Shown piece after piece: positions 16,566 to 29,737 of a DNA stretch of 64,000 nucleotides. Both the position numbers and the translations under genes were made by a program. Numbering within the stretch: position 1 is the first letter of the stretch; every line of letters begins with the position of its first letter. This stretch comes from Pseudomonas wadenswilerensis (GTDB lineage: Bacteria > Pseudomonadota > Gammaproteobacteria > Pseudomonadales > Pseudomonadaceae), in assembly GCF_900497695.1 (NCBI RefSeq), contig NZ_UIDD01000012.1, positions 374,501-438,500 on the forward strand, read 5' to 3'. The notes below the pieces were generated by a model. The model was given only the letters and a program-made list of their open reading frames with translations. It ran no database searches and was not told the DNA's origin.

Positions 16566-17465
16566 TCAGCTGCGTTCCAGGGCCTGCCGGGTCAACAGCT
16601 CGGCAAAGGCCCTGGCCATCGCTGACGGCGCATCGCGGCGCTGCACAAGCCACACGGCCGTCACCGCGTCGTCGTCGAGCAAGGTCCGGTACACCACCCC
16701 GTCGATACGCATGCGCTGGAACGAGGCCGGCAACACCGATACCCCCAGCCCCGCCGCCACCAGGCCGATGATGGTCATCGCCTCCCCCGCCTCCTGGGCA
16801 AAATGCGGACTGAACCCGGCCTGACGCGCCAGGCTCAGCAACTGCGCGTGCAAGCCGCTGCCATAGCTGCGCGGAAAGAACACGAACGGCTCGTGAGCCA
16901 GGGCCGCCATGCGCACCCCGGCTTCGCTACTTTGCGCCAACGGGTGAGCGGCATTGATCACTGCCACCAGTGGTTCGCGAAACAGCTCGACAGCATTCAG
17001 GCTCTCGGGCAACGCCAGCGGCCGCATCAGGCCGACTTCGATCGACTCGTCGAGCAAGGCATCGGCCACGTCGCGGCTGCTCATCTCCTTGAGGTTCAGG
17101 TGCACCGCCGGGAAGCGTTGGCGAAAGGCGTGAATGGCCTTGGGGATGCTCGAATTGAACGGCGCCGATGAGGTGAAGCCGATCTTCATCTCGCCCAGCT
17201 CACCCAGTTGCGCACGTCGGGCGACATCGGCAGCCTTGTCGACTTGCGCCAGCACCAGCCGTGCCTCTTCGAGGAACAGGCGCCCGGCCTCGCTGAGCTC
17301 GACCCGACGATTGGTACGCTCGAACAAGCGTGCCCCCAGCTCCTGTTCCAGGGCCTGGATCTGCTGGCTCAACGGCGGTTGGGAGATCCCCAGGTTCTGC
17401 GCCGCCCGGCCAAAATGCAGCTCTTCGGCGACGGCGATGAAGTAGCGCAGGTGACGCAATTCCAT
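16566..17465 (-). CDS. LysR-family transcriptional regulator
   Basis: A 299-residue regulator. The N-terminal winged helix-turn-helix spans about residues 1-60 (LRHLRYFIAVAEELHFGRAA, then a recognition helix in SQPPLSQQIQALE), followed by a two-subdomain effector-binding region. It is divergent from the MFS exporter gene at 17586, the usual layout when a LysR protein controls a neighbouring transporter. The shared 120-base region holds candidate binding repeats. Whether it also affects the convergent aryl polyene operon cannot be told. Confidence 0.9.
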   Translation of the reverse strand: MELRHLRYFIAVAEELHFGRAAQNLGISQPPLSQQIQALEQELGARLFERTNRRVELSEAGRLFLEEARLVLAQVDKAADVARRAQLGELGEMKIGFTSSAPFNSSIPKAIHAFRQRFPAVHLNLKEMSSRDVADALLDESIEVGLMRPLALPESLNAVELFREPLVAVINAAHPLAQSSEAGVRMAALAHEPFVFFPRSYGSGLHAQLLSLARQAGFSPHFAQEAGEAMTIIGLVAAGLGVSVLPASFQRMRIDGVVYRTLLDDDAVTAVWLVQRRDAPSAMARAFAELLTRQALERS

Positions 17466-17585
17466 GGCAGCTCCAATAGGTCGTAAAACCTCTTAAACAG
17501 GTCGAACAATATATTGGAAATGATCATTAGCCAGCTATATGCTTTTTTCACTGCCTGCCAGGCCGTAGCGCCCCCGAGGTCACCC
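17466..17585. promoter_or_regulatory. Divergent lysR/MFS regulatory region
   Basis: The region is AT-rich compared with its flanks. CCAATA (17473-17478) and TATTGG (17512-17517) form an inverted pair, and AGGTCG occurs twice in the same orientation (17478-17483 and 17499-17504), 21 bases apart, or about two helical turns. A short palindrome TGATCA lies just downstream at about 17521-17526. These are plausible LysR binding elements. No strong sigma-70 promoter can be picked with confidence. Confidence 0.4.
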
Positions 17586-18848
17586 GTGAAAACTGCTGTT
17601 GCGCCACACGCCCACGAACTCCCCCCTGCTCCCCTGGACGAAATCGTCGCCACCTTCAACGAAAGCTGGATCGAAAAAGGCACCCCGGCCTTTTTACGTA
17701 CCGTGCTGGCGCTGTTCTGCGGCGGCTTTGCCACCTTTGCCCTGCTGTACTGCGTGCAGCCGATGATGCCGCTGCTGTCCCAGGAGTTCTCGATCAGCGC
17801 CGCGCAAAGCAGCCTGATCCTCTCGGTATCCACCGGTATGCTGGCATTCGGGCTGCTGATCACCGGGCCGATTTCCGACCGCATCGGACGCAAGCCGGTG
17901 ATGGTTTTCGCCTTGTTTTGCGCAGCGCTGTGCACCATCGTCAGCGCCCTGATGCCCAGCTGGCACGGCGTACTGCTGACCCGCGCCTTGCTCGGGTTGT
18001 CGCTGAGCGGCCTGGCGGCGGTGGCCATGACTTACCTCAGCGAAGAGATCCACCCCCAGCACATTGGCCTGGCCATGGGCCTGTACATCGGTGGCAATGC
18101 CATTGGCGGCATGAGCGGGCGCTTGATCACCGGCGTGCTGATCGACTTCGTCAGCTGGCACACGGCGATGCTGGTCATCGGCGGCCTGGCACTGGTTGCG
18201 GCGGCGGTGTTCTGGAAGATCCTCCCGGAATCGCGCAACTTCCGCCCGCGCTCGCTGCACCCGCGCAGCCTGCTTGATGGCTTCACCCTGCACTTTCGCG
18301 ATGCCGGCCTGCCGTGGCTGTTCCTCGAAGCCTTCCTGCTGATGGGCGCTTTCGTCACCCTGTTCAACTACATCGGCTATCGCCTGCTGGCCGAGCCCTA
18401 TCACATGAGCCAGGCGCTGGTCGGGCTGTTGTCGGTGGTGTACCTGTCGGGGATCTACAGCTCGGCACAGATCGGCGCGCTGGCCGACAAGCTGGGCCGG
18501 CGCAAGGTGTTCTGGGCCACCATTTTGCTGATGTTCAGCGGCTTGCTGATGACCCTGCTCAGCCCCTTGCTGCTGATCATCGTTGGCATGCTGGTGTTTA
18601 CCTTCGGCTTTTTCGGCGCGCACTCGGTGGCCAGCAGCTGGATCGGCCGACGGGCGACCAAGGCCAAGGGCCAGGCGTCGTCGTTGTACCTGTTCAGTTA
18701 CTACGCGGGGTCGAGTGTGGCGGGGACAGCGGGCGGGGTGTTCTGGCATCAGGCGGGGTGGAACGGCATCGGCCTGTTCATTGGCAGCTTGCTGGTGGTG
18801 GCCTTGCTGGTGGCGGTGCACTTGAGCCGGTTGCCGGCCAAGGCCTGA
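17586..18848 (+). CDS. MFS transporter (YnfM-like, DHA1 type)
   Basis: A 420-residue major facilitator with about 12 transmembrane helices and the loop motif GPISDRIGRKPV between helices 2 and 3; a second such motif, GALADKLGRRK, lies in the C-terminal half. I chose the GTG at 17586 because a GAGG sits 7 bases upstream; an in-frame ATG at 17514 would add 24 residues overlapping the presumed operator region. The family includes arabinose and drug efflux proteins. The substrate is unknown, and control by the divergent LysR protein is likely. Confidence 0.85.
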   Translation: MKTAVAPHAHELPPAPLDEIVATFNESWIEKGTPAFLRTVLALFCGGFATFALLYCVQPMMPLLSQEFSISAAQSSLILSVSTGMLAFGLLITGPISDRIGRKPVMVFALFCAALCTIVSALMPSWHGVLLTRALLGLSLSGLAAVAMTYLSEEIHPQHIGLAMGLYIGGNAIGGMSGRLITGVLIDFVSWHTAMLVIGGLALVAAAVFWKILPESRNFRPRSLHPRSLLDGFTLHFRDAGLPWLFLEAFLLMGAFVTLFNYIGYRLLAEPYHMSQALVGLLSVVYLSGIYSSAQIGALADKLGRRKVFWATILLMFSGLLMTLLSPLLLIIVGMLVFTFGFFGAHSVASSWIGRRATKAKGQASSLYLFSYYAGSSVAGTAGGVFWHQAGWNGIGLFIGSLLVVALLVAVHLSRLPAKA

Positions 18849-18855
18849 AATGCAA

Positions 18856-18912
18856 ATCGCGGGGCAAGCCCGCTCCCACAGGTTCAGTGTAGGAGCGGGC
18901 TTGCCCCGCGAT
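18856..18912. repeat. REP doublet (REPIN-like), GCGGGGCAAGCCCGC class
   Basis: Two inverted copies of a 21-base element (18856-18876 and 18892-18912) flank a 15-base spacer; the core is ATCGCGGGGCAAGCCCGCTC. It lies between the MFS gene and the convergent ygiW-like gene and could also stop transcription by folding into a hairpin. Confidence 0.85.
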
Positions 18913-18919
18913 GCATTCT

Positions 18920-19267
18920 TTAGTTAATCACTTCAACCAGATCAACATCCACTTCACGGCTCATCAGGTGCTTCTCGACTTCACCGGTCAGCTTGACCTT
19001 GGTCTTGTCGTTGAAGGCCACCGGCGGCAGGTCTTCGTCATCGATCTCGACGGTGATGGTGCCGGTGGTGTCCTTGAACTCGTACTTGTCATCGTTGTTC
19101 ACTTTCTTGATGACGTAGCCTTGCAGCACCACCGGGGTGTCGTCAGCGGCGTCGTTAGCGGCGGCCACCGTGGTCACCGACTGGGCGCCAGGGCCGGTGT
19201 AGCCGGCAGCCAGGGCAGCGGTGCTGAACAGTGGGGCAAGCAGCAGAGCGAGGTAACGAGCTTTCAT
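18920..19267 (-). CDS. YgiW/YdeI-family periplasmic BOF protein
   Basis: A 115-residue protein with a Sec signal peptide (residues 1-20, ending in AALAA) and a bacterial OB-fold domain: VVLQGYVIKKVNNDDKYEFK, TITVEIDDEDL and VKLTGEVEKH match the YgiW/YdeI family. Members are linked to stress tolerance (peroxide, cationic peptides) and bind small ligands or metals in the periplasm. The gene stands alone between two REP doublets, so it is probably monocistronic. Confidence 0.85.
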   Translation of the reverse strand: MKARYLALLLAPLFSTAALAAGYTGPGAQSVTTVAAANDAADDTPVVLQGYVIKKVNNDDKYEFKDTTGTITVEIDDEDLPPVAFNDKTKVKLTGEVEKHLMSREVDVDLVEVIN

Positions 19268-19339
19268 GGTGAAGATCCTGTCTGGGTTTCGATGGAGCCA
19301 GATTACCCAGGCAGGCTGAATTGAACCTTAATGGCAGTG

Positions 19340-19404
19340 GGAGCGGCCTTGCCCCGCGATCGCGCTGGTTCAGCCAGGTCGCAATCGCGGGGCAAGCCCG
19401 CTCC
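19340..19404. repeat. REP doublet (REPIN-like), GCGGGGCAAGCCCGC class
   Basis: Inverted copies at 19340-19360 and 19384-19404, of the same class as the doublet at 18856-18912. The left arm carries one change (GGCC in place of GGGC). It ends just before the hemE stop codon, so it may also cap the hemE message. Confidence 0.82.
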
Positions 19405-19407
19405 TAC

Positions 19408-20469
19408 TTAGTGGTACTGCGCCGACAGCTCGTGCACGGCGTTGATGAACGCGCCGGCGTGCTCCGGATCAACTTCCGGGGTGATGCCATGACCGAGGTT
19501 GAACACATGACCGGTGCCATGGCCGTAGCTGGCGAGGATGCGCCCGACTTCGGCACGAATGGCCTCCGGCTTGGCGTACAGCACGGTCGGGTCCATGTTG
19601 CCCTGCAGGGCAACCTTGCTGCCGACACGCTGACGGGCTTCGCCGATGTCGCAGGTCCAGTCCAGGCCCAGGGCATCAGCGCCGGCATCGGCGATGCTTT
19701 CCAGCCACAGGCCGCCGTTCTTGGTGAAGAGGATCACCGGCACCTTGCGCCCTTCGTGCTCGCGGATCAGGCCGCTGACGATCTTGCGCATGTAGGCCAG
19801 GGAGAACTCCTGGTAGGCCGCCGCCGACAGGTTGCCACCCCAGGTATCGAAGATCTGCACCGCTTGCGCGCCGGCGAGGATCTGCCCGTTGAGGTAGCTG
19901 ATGACCGACTGCGCGAGCTTGTCGAGCAGCAGGTGCATGGCCTGCGGATTGTCGTAGAGCATGGCCTTGGTCTTGCGGAAGTCTTTCGACGAGCCGCCTT
20001 CGACCATGTAGGTGGCCAGGGTCCAGGGGCTGCCGGAGAAGCCGATCAGCGGCACGCGGCCATTGAGCTCGCGGCGGATGGTGCTGACCGCGTCCATGAC
20101 GTAGCCCAGGTCCTTCTGCGGATCAGGGATCGGCAGCGCTTCGATGTCGGCCAGGGTGCTGATGACCTTCTTGAAACGCGGGCCTTCGCCGGTTTCGAAG
20201 TACAGGCCCTGGCCCATGGCGTCAGGGATGGTGAGGATGTCCGAGAACAGGATCGCGGCGTCCAGCGGGTAGCGGTCCAGCGGTTGCAGGGTGACCTCGC
20301 AGGCAAACTGCGGGTTCATGCACAGGCTCATGAAGTCGCCGGCCTTGGCGCGGCTGGCGCGGTACTCCGGCAGGTAGCGGCCGGCCTGGCGCATCATCCA
20401 CACCGGGGTGACGTCTACGGGTTGCTTGAGCAGGGCGCGCAGAAAACGATCGTTCTTCAAGGCAGTCAT
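19408..20469 (-). CDS. hemE: Uroporphyrinogen decarboxylase
   Basis: A 353-residue cytosolic enzyme that removes the four acetate carboxyls of uroporphyrinogen III to give coproporphyrinogen III in heme synthesis. The length matches the family. The active-site signature starts at R27-QAGRYLPEYR, and the second signature block GFSGSPWTLATYM is present. It lies downstream of gltBD on the same strand but is set apart by a terminator and a REP doublet, so it is probably transcribed on its own. Confidence 0.96.
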   Translation of the reverse strand: MTALKNDRFLRALLKQPVDVTPVWMMRQAGRYLPEYRASRAKAGDFMSLCMNPQFACEVTLQPLDRYPLDAAILFSDILTIPDAMGQGLYFETGEGPRFKKVISTLADIEALPIPDPQKDLGYVMDAVSTIRRELNGRVPLIGFSGSPWTLATYMVEGGSSKDFRKTKAMLYDNPQAMHLLLDKLAQSVISYLNGQILAGAQAVQIFDTWGGNLSAAAYQEFSLAYMRKIVSGLIREHEGRKVPVILFTKNGGLWLESIADAGADALGLDWTCDIGEARQRVGSKVALQGNMDPTVLYAKPEAIRAEVGRILASYGHGTGHVFNLGHGITPEVDPEHAGAFINAVHELSAQYH

Positions 20470-20516
20470 GTCGGCATCCGGAAAAAAAGTGGGGGCATTT
20501 TCTCAGAGCCCAACGT

Positions 20517-20544
20517 AAAAGGCACGGTATCAACCGTGCCTTTT
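20517..20544 (-). terminator. Rho-independent terminator downstream of gltD
   Basis: A perfect 12-base-pair stem, AAAAGGCACGGT with ACCGTGCCTTTT, around the 4-base loop ATCA. T runs are available on both strands. Lying between the gltD stop and the hemE start, it most likely ends the gltBD message. Confidence 0.8.
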
Positions 20545-20584
20545 GTCTATCGACTTGTGACAGGTCAATAGATTTCCTTAAAAG

Positions 20585-20650
20585 CATCGCTGGCAAGCCA
20601 GCTCCCACAGTGTACGCGGTGACTTTGTGGGAGCTGGCTTGCCAGCGATG
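20585..20650. repeat. REP doublet (REPIN-like), GCTGGCAAGCCAGC class
   Basis: Inverted copies at 20585-20609 and 20626-20650 with a 16-base spacer; the core is CATCGCTGGCAAGCCAGCTC followed by CCACA. It sits in the gltD-hemE gap. Confidence 0.87.
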
Positions 20651-20658
20651 AGGCCCGA

Positions 20659-22077
20659 TCAGACCTCCAGGTAATCCAGAATCCCCTCGGCGGCATTGCG
20701 CCCCTCGAAGATCGCCGTCACCACCAGGTCGGAACCGCGGACCATGTCGCCACCGGCGAAGATCTTCGGGTTGCTGGTCTGGTGCTTGTAGGTGTTCTTC
20801 TCCGGTGCCACCACGCGGCCCTGGCTGTCGGTCTGGATGCTGAACTGCTCGAACCACGGCGCCGGGCTCGGGCGGAAGCCGAAGGCGATGACCACGGCAT
20901 CGGCCGGGATGATCTCTTCGGAGCCCGGGATCGGCTCGGGGCTGCGGCGGCCACGGGCGTCCGGCTCACCGAGACGGGTCTCGACCACCTTCACGCCTTC
21001 GACCTTGTCTTCACCGACAATCGCAATCGGCTGGCGGTTGTAGAGGAACTTCACGCCTTCTTCCTTGGCGTTCTTCACCTCTTTGCGCGAGCCGGGCATG
21101 TTCGCCTCGTCCCGACGGTAGGCACAGGTCACGGCCTTGGCGCCCTGGCGGATGGAGGTGCGGTTGCAGTCCATCGCCGTGTCGCCGCCACCGAGTACCA
21201 CGACCTTCTTGCCCTTCATGTCGACGAAATCTTCCGGCGACTTTTCAAAGCCCAGGTTGCGGTTGACGTTGGCCACCAGAAAATCCAGGGCATCGTGCAC
21301 GCCGGGCAGGTCTTCACCGGGGAAGCCGCCCTTCATGTAGGTGTAGGTGCCCATGCCCATGAACACGGCATCGTATTCCTCGAGCAGCTGCTCCATGCTG
21401 ACATCCTTGCCCACCTCGGTGTTGAGGCGGAACTCGATGCCCATGCCGGTGAAGACTTCGCGGCGATTGCTCAGCACGGTCTTTTCCAGCTTGAACTCGG
21501 GGATGCCGAAGGTCAGCAAGCCGCCGATTTCCGGGTTGCGGTCGAACACCACCGGAGTCACCCCGCCGCGCACCAGCACGTCGGCGCAACCCAGGCCGGC
21601 CGGACCGGCGCCGATGATGGCAACGCGCTTGCCGGTCGGCTTGACCTTGGACATGTCCGGGCGCCAGCCCATGGCGAAAGCGGTGTCGGTGATGTACTTC
21701 TCCACCGAGCCGATGGTCACCGCGCCAAAGCCGTCGTTGAGGGTGCAGGCACCCTCGCACAGGCGGTCCTGCGGGCACACCCGGCCGCAGACTTCCGGCA
21801 GGGTGTTGGTCTGGTGCGACAGCTCCGCGGCGGCGAGGATGTTGCCTTCGGCGACCAGCTTCAACCAGTTGGGGATGAAGTTGTGCACCGGGCACTTCCA
21901 CTCGCAGTACGGGTTGCCACAGCCCAGGCAGCGGTGGGCCTGTTCGGCCGACTGCTGGGGTTTGAAGGGCTCGTAGATTTCCACGAACTCTTTCTTGCGT
22001 TGACGCAACAGTTTCTTCTTCGGATCCTTGCGCCCGACCTCGATGAACTGGAAGTCATTACTCAGACGTTCAGCCAT
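20659..22077 (-). CDS. gltD: Glutamate synthase (NADPH) small subunit
   Basis: A 472-residue electron-transfer subunit of glutamate synthase: NADPH electrons pass by FAD and iron-sulfur clusters to the large subunit, which makes two glutamates from glutamine and 2-oxoglutarate. The N-terminal cluster-binding cysteines are C50, C53, C58, C62 and C97, C101, C107, C111. The FAD motif GAGPAGLG and the NADPH motif GGGDTAMD follow. I use the ATG at 22077, with a GAGG 8 bases upstream. The gene lies 33 bases after gltB in the same operon. Confidence 0.96.
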   Translation of the reverse strand: MAERLSNDFQFIEVGRKDPKKKLLRQRKKEFVEIYEPFKPQQSAEQAHRCLGCGNPYCEWKCPVHNFIPNWLKLVAEGNILAAAELSHQTNTLPEVCGRVCPQDRLCEGACTLNDGFGAVTIGSVEKYITDTAFAMGWRPDMSKVKPTGKRVAIIGAGPAGLGCADVLVRGGVTPVVFDRNPEIGGLLTFGIPEFKLEKTVLSNRREVFTGMGIEFRLNTEVGKDVSMEQLLEEYDAVFMGMGTYTYMKGGFPGEDLPGVHDALDFLVANVNRNLGFEKSPEDFVDMKGKKVVVLGGGDTAMDCNRTSIRQGAKAVTCAYRRDEANMPGSRKEVKNAKEEGVKFLYNRQPIAIVGEDKVEGVKVVETRLGEPDARGRRSPEPIPGSEEIIPADAVVIAFGFRPSPAPWFEQFSIQTDSQGRVVAPEKNTYKHQTSNPKIFAGGDMVRGSDLVVTAIFEGRNAAEGILDYLEV

Positions 22078-22110
22078 GTTCAAAACCTCATCAAACTCTT
22101 CAGGCGCATA

Positions 22111-26556
<4,446 letters not shown>

Positions 26557-26919
26557 AGACACTTTCTCACCAGGTTCGCCTCTCACCAAGGCAAATCTTT
26601 TTTTAGTACAACCACTTACCATCCACGCCGAACGAATGCCAGCTTTGCGGGGGCAATAGGGGAGCCATTGTTGCACAGCGACAGGGAAGCCCACAAATTT
26701 ACGACGAATTGCCGTAAATCCATGTCGCGTTTTTGAATGTTTTTAAGCGTGCGCCGTGGTAACGGCATGGCTTGAGTCTGAAGCGTTTCAGCCTGGACTG
26801 CAAGATGGGCTTGTGGCCGGCAGTCTGGGACAGAAAAGCCTGCCGCGCAGTACGCAGCAGGCTTGACCGATGTTCAGGAGTCGCTCAGCAGGTGGCGGGG
26901 GTAGTGCCACCAGGCTATA
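26557..26919. promoter_or_regulatory. gltB upstream region
   Basis: This 363-base gap without a convincing gene holds the damX terminator (26834-26864) at one end and the gltB leader at the other. An imperfect 21-base palindrome with TTTACG/CGTAAA arms spans 26698-26718, about 140 bases upstream of the gltB start, and could be an operator. A short frame on the + strand (26772-27008) has no recognisable content. I could not pick a sigma-70 promoter with confidence. Confidence 0.45.
26834..26864 (-). terminator. Rho-independent terminator downstream of damX
   Basis: On the minus strand AAGCCTGC and GGCAGGCTTTT close a hairpin whose inner part includes GCG/CGC pairs, followed by a short T run. 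It lies 56 bases beyond the damX stop. Confidence 0.7.
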
Positions 26920-28524
26920 TCAGCGGGTCGAGGCCAGTTCTTGTTGGACGCTGGCGACGGTACGTGGCCAAGGTTTACCAGCCTGGACCTTGGCTGGCAA
27001 GGCCTTGATTGCAGCCAGAGCGGCATCACGGCTGGCAAAGTTGCCGTAAGTGATGACGTACAGTGGCTTGCCCTGCAGGGTTTTCTTGAAGTAGCGATAG
27101 TCGCCACCTTGAGCCTTGACGAAGGCCTGGGCCGACGCTTCGGAGCTGGTACCGAGGATTTGCACGACATAATTGCCCGGCTTCTGCCCGGCATACCAGC
27201 TACCACCGGCCGCAGGCTTGGCCGCCGGCTTCTCTGCAGGTTTAGGCGCAGGCTTGGCGGTTGCAACCTGGGTTGGCGCAGGCTTGGCCACCGGTGCAAC
27301 CGGCTTGCTGGCAACTGGCGCTACCGGCTGCTGCACAGGTGCAACCGGCTGTGCCGCAGCAACAGGCTGTGCTGGCGTTGGCGCCGGGCCAGCGGCGACA
27401 CCCGCTGGCGGTGCAATCGTGGTGACGGTCGGCGGTTGCAGAGCGGTTTCGCCAGCCGGCGTGGATTCTTCGCCTTCACCCATGCCGGTGGACTCGGCCA
27501 GCGGGCCACGCATGACCGGTTGCGACTGGCCTACCAGCGGCAGGGGCATCGGCTGCGAGTTGCCGGCGAATTCGATCGCCGGGCCGCCATTGTTCGACTG
27601 GGCATTGCCTGGCTGACCTTCGCCCAGTGGCAGTTGCGCCTGCTCGGCAGGGGCAGTAGGCGCCTGGTCACCCTTCTTCGGCATCAGCACGGCGGCCGCG
27701 ACGGCGACCACAACGACTGCAGACAACGCCAGCACATGTTTCTTCGGCATATTGAACCCCATTGATGGTCGCTTCGCCGTTGTGCGGCTGGCGATCATGG
27801 CTTCGATCAAGGTATCGCGGGCGACCTGGTTGATTGCCCCAGGCCAGCCGTCAGAGTTTTGGTGAATATCAACGATCTGCTCACTGCTGAACACCTCGAT
27901 GCCCCGCCCGGCACCTTCCAGGCGCTGCTCGAGGTATTCACGGGTTTCTTCTTCGCTGTAGGGCTCAAGCTCGATGACGTGAAACCGCTCTTGCTCGGCA
28001 TTGAGCTCTTCCAGCCCGGCGATCAGTGACGGCTCGCCAAACAGGAAGACATGCGGACGCCCTTCCGGAGTGCCCGCCGCCAACTCCAGCAAGGCTTGGA
28101 GTGCCGACTCGCCAAGTTGTTCCGCATCGTCCACCAGCAGATAGACTTCCTGCCCGGTCAGTGCCAGTTGCACCACCTGGGCAAGAATGTCCGGAACTTC
28201 AGCCTGGGCCACGCCCAGCGACTGGGCAACCTGGGCGAGCAGGCTGGCGGCATCGCTGGCGCCACGGGCGGAAACCACCACGCTCTGCACCGATTGCTTG
28301 TTGGTGCTGGCCACCAGGGCCTGGCGCAGCAGGGTCTTGCCACTGCCTTGAGGGCCGGTGACCACCAGCAGCAACTGGCTGTAACGGGCCAGGTGGTGCA
28401 GTTGACCGAGCACCGGCTTGCGCTGGGCAGGGAAGAATTTGAAACCCGGCACCCGTGCAGCGAAGGGGTCGTGGTTCAACTGGTAATGGCCGAGAAAGGC
28501 CTCGTCGGCATGCAAACTAGTCAT
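26920..28524 (-). CDS. damX: DamX-like cell-division protein (AAA ATPase plus SPOR domain)
   Basis: A 534-residue single-pass inner-membrane protein. An N-terminal AAA/ExeA-like ATPase has Walker A GPQGSGKT at 57-64 and Walker B YLLVDDAEQ. A transmembrane segment lies at about 268-287, then a long Pro/Ala/Val-rich periplasmic linker, and a C-terminal SPOR domain (about 458-534) for binding denuded septal peptidoglycan. E. coli DamX lacks a functional ATPase domain of this kind; the ATPase-SPOR form is common in pseudomonads. It lies 16 bases after aroB and is probably the last gene of the pil-aro transcript. Confidence 0.85.
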   Translation of the reverse strand: MTSLHADEAFLGHYQLNHDPFAARVPGFKFFPAQRKPVLGQLHHLARYSQLLLVVTGPQGSGKTLLRQALVASTNKQSVQSVVVSARGASDAASLLAQVAQSLGVAQAEVPDILAQVVQLALTGQEVYLLVDDAEQLGESALQALLELAAGTPEGRPHVFLFGEPSLIAGLEELNAEQERFHVIELEPYSEEETREYLEQRLEGAGRGIEVFSSEQIVDIHQNSDGWPGAINQVARDTLIEAMIASRTTAKRPSMGFNMPKKHVLALSAVVVVAVAAAVLMPKKGDQAPTAPAEQAQLPLGEGQPGNAQSNNGGPAIEFAGNSQPMPLPLVGQSQPVMRGPLAESTGMGEGEESTPAGETALQPPTVTTIAPPAGVAAGPAPTPAQPVAAAQPVAPVQQPVAPVASKPVAPVAKPAPTQVATAKPAPKPAEKPAAKPAAGGSWYAGQKPGNYVVQILGTSSEASAQAFVKAQGGDYRYFKKTLQGKPLYVITYGNFASRDAALAAIKALPAKVQAGKPWPRTVASVQQELASTR

Positions 28525-28540
28525 CGGACGCTCATCAACC

Positions 28541-29638
28541 TCAAAGCTGGGCCACGATCGCGCGGTAATCCGCGGCCAGCGTGGCCTGAAGAATCTCTTT
28601 TGGATAGTCGTCGGTGACCACCGCTTCGCCCATGCGGCGCAGCAGGACCAGACGCAGACGACCGTCGAGTACCTTTTTATCTACTGCCATGTGTTCCATG
28701 AACTGCGCCGGGGACATCTGTGCCGGCGGCACAACCGGCAAGCCTGCATCCTGGAACAGACGGATACCACGGTCACGCTCCTGCTGGCTGATCCAGCCCA
28801 GGCGCATGGACATCTCCAGGGCCATTACGGTGCCAGCAGCGACGGCCTCACCGTGAAGCCACACACCATAGCCCATGTGGGTCTCGATGGCGTGGCCAAA
28901 CGTGTGGCCCAGGTTCAGGGTGGCGCGCACGCCCGACTCGCGTTCATCGGCGCCAACCACCGCGGCCTTGGCCGCGCAGGAACGGCGGATGGCTTCAGTC
29001 AGCGCCGCCTGGTCGAGGCCGCGCAGGGCCTGCATGTGCTCTTCGAGCCAGCCAAGAAACGGTTCGTCACAGATCAGGCCGTACTTGATCACTTCGGCCA
29101 GGCCCGCCGACAGCTCGCGCGGTGGCAGGGAATTGAGGCTGCGGGTGTCGATCAGCACCGCGTTGGGCTGATAGAAGGCACCGACCATGTTCTTGCCCAG
29201 CGGGTGGTTGATACCGGTCTTGCCACCCACCGACGAATCGACCTGGGACAGCAAGGTCGTCGGCACCTGGATGAAATCCACGCCGCGCTGGTAGCAGGCA
29301 GCAGCAAAGCCGGCCATGTCGCCAATCACCCCGCCGCCAAGCGCGACCACGGTAGTACGGCGGTCGTGGCGGGCAGTCAGCAGCGCATCGAAGATCAGCT
29401 GCAGGGTTTCCCAGTTCTTGTAAGCCTCACCATCCGGCAACACCACCGGCAGCACCGAATAGGCACCCAGGGTCTTGCGCAGACGGTCGAGATAGAGGGG
29501 CGCGACAGTCTCGTTGGACACGATGGCGACCTGCCGGCCAGCGATATGCGGCGCCAGCAGTTCAGGCTGATCCAGCAGGCCTTCGCCAATGTAGATCGGG
29601 TAGCTACGTTCGCCCAATTCGACCTTTAGTGTCTGCAT
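28541..29638 (-). CDS. aroB: 3-dehydroquinate synthase
   Basis: A 365-residue cytosolic enzyme, NAD- and metal-dependent, making 3-dehydroquinate from DAHP in the shikimate pathway. The NAD-binding block GGGVIGDMAGFAAA and the metal-ligand regions (GLAEVIKYGLI, LNLGHTFGHAIE) are intact. The ATG at 29638 gives the usual MQTLKVELG start; an upstream in-frame start at 29650 is less likely. It follows aroK by about 100 bases, the usual aroK-aroB pairing. Confidence 0.96.
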   Translation of the reverse strand: MQTLKVELGERSYPIYIGEGLLDQPELLAPHIAGRQVAIVSNETVAPLYLDRLRKTLGAYSVLPVVLPDGEAYKNWETLQLIFDALLTARHDRRTTVVALGGGVIGDMAGFAAACYQRGVDFIQVPTTLLSQVDSSVGGKTGINHPLGKNMVGAFYQPNAVLIDTRSLNSLPPRELSAGLAEVIKYGLICDEPFLGWLEEHMQALRGLDQAALTEAIRRSCAAKAAVVGADERESGVRATLNLGHTFGHAIETHMGYGVWLHGEAVAAGTVMALEMSMRLGWISQQERDRGIRLFQDAGLPVVPPAQMSPAQFMEHMAVDKKVLDGRLRLVLLRRMGEAVVTDDYPKEILQATLAADYRAIVAQL

Positions 29639-29737
29639 GTGTCCCCACAATGAACTAGGCGCGGCATCGATGGCTCGAACCGCGCGATAACGGTGTGCCC
29701 TGTCACGGCATGACTGGTCGCCGAGGATAGTCCTGGC

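Noticed and set aside
17514..17585. ATG at 17514 as the start of the MFS transporter
   Set aside because: The GTG at 17586 has a well-placed GAGG, and the upstream stretch looks like the divergent operator region.
26772..27008. A 78-codon + frame between gltB and damX
   Set aside because: It runs through the damX terminator and into damX on the other strand, and has no ribosome site or family signal.
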